A stretch of 26,465 nt of DNA, from assembly GCA_036526135.1 (NCBI GenBank), contig DATCZA010000030.1, positions 1 to 26,465 on the forward strand, given 5' to 3'. Shown in pieces: positions 1-6,175 of the stretch (positions are counted from its first letter, which is position 1; every line of letters starts with the position of its first letter). A program made the position numbers and the translations under genes. The notes under the pieces are model-generated. The model was not told where the DNA came from. It saw nothing but the letters and a program-made list of their open reading frames with translations, and searched no databases. The stretch comes from UBA2965 sp036526135 (GTDB lineage Bacteria; Pseudomonadota; Gammaproteobacteria; Pseudomonadales; Azotimanducaceae).

Positions 1-205
1 GGTCGAGACGCAGTGGCCAGCGGCCACCAGACGAGACCTAAGGTCGAGACGCAGTGGCCAGCGGCCACCAGACGAGACCTAAGGTCGAGACGCAGTGGCC
101 AGCGGCCACCAGACGAGACCGCAGGTAGAGGCGCAGTGGCCAGCCGCCACCAGACGAGACCTAAGGTAGAGGCGCAGTGGCCAGCGGCCACCAGACGAGG
201 CAGAA
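1..205. repeat. Array of five 41-bp tandem repeats (minisatellite)
   Basis: Five head-to-tail units begin at 1, 42, 83, 124 and 165. Units 1 and 2 are identical. Unit 3 differs only in its last three bases. Units 4 and 5 share GGTAGAGGC instead of GGTCGAGAC at the left edge, and unit 5, next to the usher gene, is the most diverged at its right edge. Each unit contains GTGGCC-AGC-GGCCAC, a 6-bp inverted repeat with a 3-nt loop (GCC replaces GCG in unit 4, which weakens it). The array starts 5 bases past the usher stop codon and runs to the window edge, so its full copy number is unknown. It has no spacers, so it is not CRISPR. A role as a series of transcript 3'-end hairpins is possible but inferred. 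Confidence 0.95.
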
Positions 206-209
206 GCTG

Positions 210-2735
210 TTAGGACGACATCGTGCAGGTCAGGGTACCGAGATAGGAAACCTGATCCACGACCTCGAACTCGCCGAGGTCGACCAAGCAGCTGGAACCC
301 CTTTTCTGAACTGCCAGCATCTCGGCGCTTTGGTCGAGCTCCGCCTGAAAAAAGCCGTATTCGTCCGTGGTCGCCAGGCCCGATGCGTTCTTGATCAGCG
401 CGTTGCGGATCGGCTCGCCGTCTTTGTCGACCAGTCGGCCCATGCCGACGAAGATGCGCTTCGCCTTCCAGTTGAGCGACAGCACGTTGCCCGGATACAC
501 GGTCGTGCGTTCTTTTGTCTTGTTGAGGGAAGCAAAGGTATCCCCCACCGACCGCACCTCGACGTCGTAGGTTCTGAAGGCGCCGAGCGCAATCAGCCGG
601 GTCTGGCCGGCCCGAAGCGTGGCGCGCTTGACCGTATCGACCAGCACTTCGAACTCCGCGTCGGACCCTTCCCCCGCATCGACCCCCACAAGCACCGCGC
701 TCTGCGCATGGCCACGGCCGCCAAAGCTCAGTGATTGTGGGGTTGCAGCGAACCGGGTGCCCAGCTGGCCGCGAATCTCGGTGCGGCTCGTCGAGTCGAT
801 CCAGCGCACCGACGTCTCCGCCGTGCCCATGTCGGAGGCAACGCTTGCGTAGGCTTCGACGTCGCGCTCGGACTCGGACGAAGCGGCCAGCGCGAACTCG
901 TAGTCGTTGTAAAAGGACTCGTCACTGCGCCAGCGCATTTCCGCCCGACCGCGCGGGTCCACGCCGAATGCCCTGTCCGAAGCCTTGTTACCCTCGAGAG
1001 TAGCCGAGACGCCACCGGACCACGCTTCCCTGGAGAATCGATAGCTCAATCGAATCGCGCCGAACACCGAGCCATCGTTCCGGGAAACTTCGATGTTGGC
1101 GGCAAGGGTGCCTCCGGCGACACTCCAACCGCTGGCCGACCAGTTCAGCCCGTAGTTCTGCAGGGCAGAGCCATCGCGCTCGGAGTATCGGAAAAAGCCG
1201 CCGAAGCGCCCTTTCCAGGCCGGCATAGAAAACGTGGTGCTGTACTGGGTCGTCGCGGCGCCGATCTGGGCGGGGTCATCGACAAGCATGGCTTCCTGAG
1301 CTACCGGTTGCTGCTCGACGTGCCAGACACGCCGGGCAGAAGCGGCGAGATTGGCGCCCCGCCAGCTGTATCTCAGGCCGAGGTCCACCCCCGCAATGCC
1401 CAGGCTTTCGAATGCCGCACTGAGCTCCGCCTGCAGATTGCGTCCCTGCTTGAAGAGACTGGACTCGACGAGCACGCTGTCGCCATTCAGGGAAAGCGCC
1501 GCGCCGCCACCGGTGGACGCTCCCAGTCGCTTGCGCAGCCCGGCACGGACAAACCCCTGATCCGCGGTTTCCGGAAAAAAATCATTGGCTCCCCCCACGG
1601 TTTCGCGCCCGGCCTGAAAGAAGTACAACGCCTGATCCGTGGGCGGAAGCCGCGGCGTCTTGGAAAAGTAGTAGGGCTGCGTGGTGACCCGGCCAGCCGA
1701 GTCGGTGATGCGTATCTCCACGTCGTACGCACCGGACGGCAGGTTCGAGGTATCCAGGACCTGATTGCCGGGGTTGTAAAAACCGCTCTGCAGCAGCCGG
1801 CCGTCCTTGAAGATCTCCACCCGGCTGCGGCTGTGCAGGAAGACGGTGACGTCGCTCGCGAGGGCGTAGTCCACATTGGCTCGGGTGGTGAGGGAGCTCT
1901 CCGCGTTCACGCCGATGAACTGCTGATTCTGCAGAAAGGTGAAACCGCCGATGTTCGACCGAAACAATCCGAGCTGAAGGTCCCTGCCGCGAAACTCACG
2001 ACGAAACGCAAGCTCGTCCACCTCCAGACCATGAGTATCCGTCAGGTTGCTGCGAGCCGAGATCCGACTCTCGGCAAAAGCGAAGACGCTCTCACTGGCG
2101 ACGTTGTAGGTCAGGTCTTCGCCAACGAACCCGCTGTAGTAGGCGGCCGTGTCATTCATGATAGAGGCCCCTGCATCGGACGCGGGCAGGTATTTCATCT
2201 GCTCCGTTGTGCGCGTCCGAAGCAGCGGCGAACCGATGAAGAGGCTCAACTGAAGGCGGTGGCGATCGAAAATCAGGTCGACGTCGTCGGTTTCGATGAG
2301 TTCGCAGTCCTGCTGATACTTGGATCTGCACAGCAGCTCGGAATTCGGATAGAAGGCCCGAGCGAGCTTTTCCGTAAATCCCCGTGGGTCGATCAGGTCA
2401 GGCAGGCGGTCGGCAACCGCCTCCGGATGCAGGATAACGACCTCGTCGAGGCTGAAGCGGACCATGGTGGAAATGAGGAAATCTCCGCCGTAGAAGACGT
2501 CCACCAAAGTGGTCTGCGGCGCAGCAAGGTCTTCGAAACCCGGGGGAATCCAGGTATCCCGACGAGCCGGGGGAATCGGCGCCGGATGCAGCCGGGTGGG
2601 CACGGCGGCGACCACCGGCTGCTCGTCGACGTTTGCAGGGCCGCCCTCCGTCGCCCGGACGGCGCCGGTCGCGAGCATCAGGGTTGCCGCGACCAGGGTC
2701 CAGGCTACTTGCCACGTCGGCGGCCTGCGAAACAT
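210..2735 (-). CDS. Outer-membrane usher of a CS1/alpha-type chaperone-usher pilus (TcfC/CooC-like)
   Basis: This 841-residue protein would form the outer-membrane pore through which pilin-chaperone complexes are assembled and secreted. It starts with a signal peptide (hydrophobic stretch at about residues 9-28). The middle is rich in the alternating strands of a beta barrel. It contains the segment RVEIFKDGRLLQSGFYNPG followed by LDTSNLPSGAYDVEIRI, which I recognise as typical of TcfC/CooC ushers rather than classical PapC ushers. The C-terminal part resembles the CS1-pili formation domain, with a late Cys pair that may form a disulfide. The length fits the family (about 830-880). It is the last gene of the pilus operon, 22 bases after the chaperone stop. 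No clear Shine-Dalgarno sequence precedes its ATG, so coupling to the chaperone gene is likely. Family assignment is from memory of motifs, not a search. Confidence 0.85.
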   Translation of the reverse strand: MFRRPPTWQVAWTLVAATLMLATGAVRATEGGPANVDEQPVVAAVPTRLHPAPIPPARRDTWIPPGFEDLAAPQTTLVDVFYGGDFLISTMVRFSLDEVVILHPEAVADRLPDLIDPRGFTEKLARAFYPNSELLCRSKYQQDCELIETDDVDLIFDRHRLQLSLFIGSPLLRTRTTEQMKYLPASDAGASIMNDTAAYYSGFVGEDLTYNVASESVFAFAESRISARSNLTDTHGLEVDELAFRREFRGRDLQLGLFRSNIGGFTFLQNQQFIGVNAESSLTTRANVDYALASDVTVFLHSRSRVEIFKDGRLLQSGFYNPGNQVLDTSNLPSGAYDVEIRITDSAGRVTTQPYYFSKTPRLPPTDQALYFFQAGRETVGGANDFFPETADQGFVRAGLRKRLGASTGGGAALSLNGDSVLVESSLFKQGRNLQAELSAAFESLGIAGVDLGLRYSWRGANLAASARRVWHVEQQPVAQEAMLVDDPAQIGAATTQYSTTFSMPAWKGRFGGFFRYSERDGSALQNYGLNWSASGWSVAGGTLAANIEVSRNDGSVFGAIRLSYRFSREAWSGGVSATLEGNKASDRAFGVDPRGRAEMRWRSDESFYNDYEFALAASSESERDVEAYASVASDMGTAETSVRWIDSTSRTEIRGQLGTRFAATPQSLSFGGRGHAQSAVLVGVDAGEGSDAEFEVLVDTVKRATLRAGQTRLIALGAFRTYDVEVRSVGDTFASLNKTKERTTVYPGNVLSLNWKAKRIFVGMGRLVDKDGEPIRNALIKNASGLATTDEYGFFQAELDQSAEMLAVQKRGSSCLVDLGEFEVVDQVSYLGTLTCTMSS

Positions 2736-2757
2736 CTAGCGAGCGAAGGCCGTGCAA

Positions 2758-3489
2758 CTACTCGAAGCGCTGGCTGGTGATGCCCGCCACCGTCCGAATC
2801 TTGTAGCTGAAGGGCCCGTCGAAGGGGAGCTCGACCTGCCTGTGGTTGCCCGGATAAACCCGATAGGAAACAAGGTCCATGCAAACCTCCGGCGCGTCAG
2901 GATCACACTGACGACCGTCGGTGAGAAGGTAGTTGGAGTTTCCGGAATTCTTGAAGGTCGCGGAGCTTCCCGAGCGGCCGTAGTCAACCACTGCCCGGGG
3001 ATCTACTGGCGGAACGATCACCAAGACCTGATAACCAATCACGATCTGGATCTGCGAGGCGGTTTCGCCTCGTGCAACATCTCCCGCATCGAATTCCGGC
3101 GGCCTGGTCACGGGCGTCATGTTCACCCGAAATACTTTTTCCCGATCGCCGTCGCGATCCAGGTTCATGAAGCGCACGAGCTGGCTGTTGGAGGGGCCGA
3201 TCATGGCCTTCTGCGGCGTCGCGATCAGCCCGGGATTTTCATTGCCCCGCAACGAGGTCAGGGCCTGGTCGTCCTCTCCCGGCCGCTCGACCTGAAAGGA
3301 TTCGATGTCGACGAAAAGGTTATCACCGGCGTCGATGTTGACCAGTTCCACATCCTGGCGATGCTGGCTGGGAGAGTCGAAGACAACAATGGCGCGATTG
3401 ACCACCAGCTCCGCGCACGCGGAGCCGGTGGCCAATGCGACCATGGAGCAAACGATGATCGAACAGATATGGAAACGCTCAGTTTTCAC
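2758..3489 (-). CDS. Periplasmic pilus-assembly chaperone (CS1/alpha-type)
   Basis: This 243-residue protein has a signal peptide ending near ATGSACA (about residue 26) and then an immunoglobulin-like N-terminal domain starting ELVVNRAIVVFDSPSQHRQD. That is the usual opening of fimbrial chaperones, which donate a strand to pilin subunits in the periplasm. The second domain contains a Cys pair (QCDPDAPEVC) that probably forms a disulfide. The length matches CooB/CfaA-like chaperones. The start is GTG, supported by GGAGG five bases upstream. It lies between the small minor pilin gene (37 bases upstream) and the usher gene (22 bases downstream), the normal position in such operons. The role is inferred from fold cues and context. 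Confidence 0.82.
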   Translation of the reverse strand: MKTERFHICSIIVCSMVALATGSACAELVVNRAIVVFDSPSQHRQDVELVNIDAGDNLFVDIESFQVERPGEDDQALTSLRGNENPGLIATPQKAMIGPSNSQLVRFMNLDRDGDREKVFRVNMTPVTRPPEFDAGDVARGETASQIQIVIGYQVLVIVPPVDPRAVVDYGRSGSSATFKNSGNSNYLLTDGRQCDPDAPEVCMDLVSYRVYPGNHRQVELPFDGPFSYKIRTVAGITSQRFE

Positions 3490-3526
3490 GGCAGCCTCCT
3501 ATTTGGCGTCTGGTTGATGTGCGTGG

Positions 3527-4102
3527 TCACACGGGAACGACGAACAGCCGGACGTGGCCGGTCAGGTTTGTGAGTTCGGTGTCCGGCGCAGATCGGGTGG
3601 TGCTGATCGACAGGCGAAGAGAGTTCTCCGGCGTGCAGTCGCGACCGCTGGATATGAAGGTCGCCGACGCGCCTCCTTCGGCCCCAAGGCTAACCTCGTA
3701 ACTCACGGCGGAGCCCGATGCCGTGCGCAGCCCGGAGGCTTCGTCACCGCCGTCTGGCAACGCGGACACTTCAAAGGCCTGCCCGCTGGGCGCGTTGAGA
3801 CACAGCGGCAGCACCGCCTCACCCGTCTCGCTGAGATCCCGGCTCGACAGATTCAGGTCGGGTCTCCCTCGCCCGCCGCCGGGAGGCGCGTCCGGGCGCC
3901 CGCCGGTACCGGGTCCCCTGACAATCCGCGCACCGCTCCGGATTCGCAACGTCACGCGCGCTTCTGCTTTGCTGGTCTCGCCAAACGCCCCATCGATCCC
4001 GTTCGGCTGGGCGCCCCGGGCGCTTCCGCCCCCGACGACGACCAGCAAGGCGATGCCAAGGCAGAGCGCATTGACCGAAGCAGTTCGCAAACGTGCCAAC
4101 AT
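3527..4102 (-). CDS. Small minor pilin-like secreted protein
   Basis: The 191-residue product begins with a signal peptide (hydrophobic core LCLGIALLVVVGG, likely cut near ARG-AQP). A Gly/Pro/Arg-rich stretch follows at about residues 60-83. The C-terminal half has the layout of the two neighbouring pilins: a Cys in LPLCLNAPSG, a Tyr-Glu-Val strand, a second Cys in GRDCTP, and an ending HVRLFVVPV that parallels the LLVVPE and LLVSPQ endings next door. I therefore read it as a minor subunit. It lacks the CGGSDNA motif shared by the other two. The ATG is preceded by GGAG, which runs into the TAG stop of the upstream gene, so the two are probably translated together. The specific position in the pilus is unknown. 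Confidence 0.65.
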   Translation of the reverse strand: MLARLRTASVNALCLGIALLVVVGGGSARGAQPNGIDGAFGETSKAEARVTLRIRSGARIVRGPGTGGRPDAPPGGGRGRPDLNLSSRDLSETGEAVLPLCLNAPSGQAFEVSALPDGGDEASGLRTASGSAVSYEVSLGAEGGASATFISSGRDCTPENSLRLSISTTRSAPDTELTNLTGHVRLFVVPV

Positions 4103-4107
4103 CGCCG

Positions 4108-5139
4108 CTACTCCGGTACGACCAGCAGAACCAGCGTGTCCCCATAGGAGCCTGAGGGGACGGCCTGCACGTCGGCCTCTAAGGCGCGCACGGTGATGGT
4201 GGCGTTGTCGGAGCCGCCGCAGAAGCTGTCGGGGCTGCCCAGGGCCGAGATGGTGTTGTTGGTGATCTGCTCCGTGCCGCTGCCAGACCCTACAGAAGAG
4301 AAGAGCACGTCCACAGGCAGGTAAACGGCATCCGTGGCGTGCTTCAGTCGAAAATCGCCCCCAGGGGTCTGATTGCTGGATGAGACGCTGATGCGGTAGG
4401 CAGCGTTGTCCGCGAGGCTCTGCACGCAGAAATGCTCGTCCTGCCGAACGTTACCGGTCCCGGGGACGTAAGTACCCAGCGCCATGTCATCCATACCGCT
4501 GATACGGACGTTTGCGCTCTGCACGGTGAGGATCAGATCGAAATCGGTCCGGTCGTACTTCGTCCCGCTCGTTCCCCCCACCGCTTCGAGCCGGAACTGC
4601 CCGTGATAGACCCCGGCCACCTTGTTCGTCAGGTTCGCCTCCGGAATGGAGATGCGCAGTTCCGAGTTGTCCCCGGTCCCAAGGCATTCCTGGAAGCGGC
4701 CGAGATGGTAGTGCGTGTCAAAGACCCCCTCAGTGAGGGTCTCGAACGCGCTCCCCGCAACGATGTCGCGGTGTTCGACCACAACGGTGATGCGGGCACT
4801 TTCAGGACTCGAGGCGTCGTTGTTCAGATAAAGATAGAAGTCCGAGCCTGGATTGCGGTTGTCCACACCGGCCTGGTACGGGTAAACCTCCGCCGGCGGG
4901 CTCGGCGGGTTGGGCTGGCGCTCATTGGCAGAAGCAATGCAGCCGCGCACGGTGGTGGACAGGCTTCCGCCGGACCAGGTGCCGAAGTCCACGTCGGGGA
5001 CGCCGCCAACGCTTAAGTAGTTGTCGTTACCAATGTTTGCGGCATAGGTCATCTTAGGAAACCCGGCGGACAGCAGGACGCAAAGCCCGGTGAGCAGGAG
5101 CGGAAGTTGCGGCCATCTGTGTAGAGGAATGGGGTGCAA
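4108..5139 (-). CDS. Two-domain pilus subunit, probable tip adhesin or large minor pilin
   Basis: This 343-residue secreted protein has a signal peptide (PLLLTGLCVLLSAGF) and two domains. Domain 1 (about residues 35-190) carries VDFGTW, two Cys and a strand-rich end. Domain 2 (about 195-343) carries ISGMDDMALGTY, FCVQS and CGGSDNATITV and ends LLVVPE. Domain 2 is clearly related to the major pilin encoded upstream. CS1-type tip adhesins such as CooD are about 360 residues with two domains, so a tip role is plausible but inferred. The start is unusual: the only start that keeps the signal peptide is TTG at 5139, since an in-frame stop lies two codons upstream. The Shine-Dalgarno sequence is weak, so translation is probably low. 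It ends five bases before the small minor pilin starts. Confidence 0.72.
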   Translation of the reverse strand: MHPIPLHRWPQLPLLLTGLCVLLSAGFPKMTYAANIGNDNYLSVGGVPDVDFGTWSGGSLSTTVRGCIASANERQPNPPSPPAEVYPYQAGVDNRNPGSDFYLYLNNDASSPESARITVVVEHRDIVAGSAFETLTEGVFDTHYHLGRFQECLGTGDNSELRISIPEANLTNKVAGVYHGQFRLEAVGGTSGTKYDRTDFDLILTVQSANVRISGMDDMALGTYVPGTGNVRQDEHFCVQSLADNAAYRISVSSSNQTPGGDFRLKHATDAVYLPVDVLFSSVGSGSGTEQITNNTISALGSPDSFCGGSDNATITVRALEADVQAVPSGSYGDTLVLLVVPE

Positions 5140-5198
5140 GTCGGATCAGCTCGGTGAGTGAAAACATGTCGGTCAGCTCGGAAACCGGGCGCCGCGGG

Positions 5199-5224
5199 CC
5201 TGGTGCCCGTGTTCGGGCACCAGG
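5199..5224 (-). terminator. Strong intercistronic hairpin after the major pilin gene
   Basis: The sequence CCTGGTGCCCG, a four-base loop, then CGGGCACCAGG forms a perfect 11-bp stem 14 bases past the pilin stop. There is no T-run after it on the minus strand, so full intrinsic termination is unlikely. A partial terminator or a 3'-end stabiliser of a pilin mRNA fits better. In Pap pili a stem-loop after papA helps stabilise the pilin transcript; applying that here is an analogy. Confidence 0.7.
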
Positions 5225-5237
5225 TCACCGCCCCGGG

Positions 5238-5759
5238 TCACTGAGGCGAAACCAGCAGCGAGACGGTCGTGGCGTAATCGCTGGCCGTCGTCGCGGCGCG
5301 GATATCCGCATCCTCCACCTCGACGTTGATGTACGCGTTGTCACTGCCGCCGCAGTCGATCAGGGCAGCTCCCGTGTAGTTGGAAGAGACACCTCCGGTG
5401 TTGACGTCTTCGGCGCCCGTGCCGGCAGCGTTGTCAATGAGCGACACCTGCACGGCGATCGTGTCCGACGTGGTCGGGCTCGCCAGGGGTCCGTAGGTTG
5501 CCGTGATGTTGTATGCGTCACCGCCGTTGACGTGCACGCAGAACGTATCCGAAGCGTCCACGCCGTCCGTGTCGGTGGCTGCGTAGGTGCCGAGGTCGAT
5601 GTCGTCCAGCCCGGTGATGCGGGTGGCATCCACGACCGTCAGGCTGACGTCGGTGGTGCCGGTGCTGGTCGTGTCGTAGGACCCGTCGGTGGCCGCCATG
5701 GCGGAGCTTGCGGCGAGGAGGCCGAGGGTAGTCAGGGCAATTGCGGAGGTCTTTTTCAC
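5238..5759 (-). CDS. Major pilin subunit
   Basis: This 173-residue protein starts MKKTSAIALTTLGLLAAS with a signal peptide probably cut after SAMA. The mature part is Thr/Asp/Ser rich with almost no Lys, typical of an acidic pilin. Landmarks are ITGLDDIDLGTY near residue 52, FCVHV, and a C-terminal CGGSDNAYINVEVEDADI ending LLVSPQ. The two Cys probably form one disulfide. The same landmarks recur in the larger pilus subunit downstream. It is first in the operon and separated from the rest by a strong hairpin, as expected for the most abundant subunit. The start is GTG with only a weak GGA upstream, and a five-codon ORF (MESEQ) ends by overlapping this GTG. A sigma-54-type promoter lies about 135 bases upstream of the start. 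Confidence 0.8.
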   Translation of the reverse strand: MKKTSAIALTTLGLLAASSAMAATDGSYDTTSTGTTDVSLTVVDATRITGLDDIDLGTYAATDTDGVDASDTFCVHVNGGDAYNITATYGPLASPTTSDTIAVQVSLIDNAAGTGAEDVNTGGVSSNYTGAALIDCGGSDNAYINVEVEDADIRAATTASDYATTVSLLVSPQ

Positions 5760-5904
5760 TGTTCAGATTCCATTGGTAGTTGAGTCACACGTTTACGACG
5801 ACCTTCAGGTGAAGGATCTGCCGCGCGCTTCAACAGCCGTTGCTGAGTTCCGATCTGCCTGAGCTGGGATCCCGGCATACTGCATCGAAGCTTCGAGCCC
5901 CTGG

Positions 5905-5920
5905 TGCAGGGGGCGTGCCA
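5905..5920 (-). promoter_or_regulatory. Sigma-54 (-24/-12) promoter for the pilus operon
   Basis: On the minus strand the sequence reads TGGCACGCCCCCTGCA. Against the known sigma-54 consensus TGGCACG-N4-TTGCA it differs only in one T of the -12 box (CTGC for TTGC), and the invariant GG and GC are exactly 10 bases apart. Counting 12 bases on from the GC puts the transcript start near 5894 and gives a leader of about 135 nt before the pilin GTG. No sigma-54 activator gene is in the window. Confidence 0.65.
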
Positions 5921-5958
5921 ACTTTCCGGCAATGCAATTTTGCTGGCCGCGTCGCCGC

Positions 5959-5980
5959 CTGAAATTCTTATGAATTTCAG
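5959..5980. promoter_or_regulatory. Perfect inverted repeat, candidate activator-binding site
   Basis: Arms CTGAAATTC and GAATTTCAG flank the four bases TTAT with no mismatch. The centre is about 76 bases upstream of the predicted sigma-54 transcript start, close to where bacterial enhancer-binding proteins usually sit. It is not followed by a T-run on either strand, so a terminator is less likely. The protein that would bind it is unknown. Confidence 0.5.
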
Positions 5981-6057
5981 CTTGTTAGCGACGAGCGAAG
6001 AAATTTTCCCGACGAGCGGCCGCTGCTCGCCGTAGCCGACATGGATCGCGCGCGATT

Positions 6058-6092
6058 GTCACAGCGGGTCACATTTCGACCCACGCTGTGAC
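6058..6092 (-). terminator. Hairpin downstream of the flavoenzyme gene
   Basis: Outer arms GTCACAGCG and CGCTGTGAC pair perfectly over 9 bp. An inner GGTC/GACC pair adds four more after a two-base bulge, leaving a 7-nt loop. It starts 84 bases past the stop at 6176. There is no T-run, so it may be a weak terminator. It also contains two TGTGAC words, so a protein-binding role cannot be excluded. Confidence 0.4.
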
Positions 6093-6175
6093 GCCTTCGT
6101 CAGTCGAGCCGAGAAGCCAGGAACACGATTTGTGCCCAGCGCGTCATGGCGGCAGAGAGATCGGGCACGCGGGGG

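Larger units (their letters stand above)
5760..6175. other. 416-bp intergenic control region between the pilus operon and the catabolic cluster
   Basis: I see no convincing gene here. It holds, from the pilin side: a five-codon ORF at 5756-5773; the palindrome CCTTCA-GG-TGAAGG at 5802-5815; TCGAAGCTTCGA at 5885-5896; the inverted repeat CCCCTG-GTG-CAGGGG at 5898-5912; a sigma-54-type promoter at 5905-5920; a perfect 9+9 inverted repeat at 5959-5980; AGCGGCCGCT at 6015-6024; and a hairpin at 6058-6092 after the flavoenzyme gene. The stretch 5921-6010 is visibly more AT-rich than the neighbouring genes, as expected for a control region. Confidence 0.7.

Noticed and set aside
1..205. CRISPR array
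   Set aside because: Units follow each other directly with no unique spacers, and no cas gene is in the window.
735..2780. Long plus-strand open frame of about 680 codons opposite the usher gene
   Set aside because: It is the mirror of a GC-rich coding strand. The translation has no signal peptide, domain or repeated motif, while the minus-strand usher has full family features.
6058..6092. CRP-type site (TGTGA-N6-TCACA)
   Set aside because: TGTGAC words are present but not with the 6-base spacing in inverted orientation; the 13-bp hairpin explains the sequence better.
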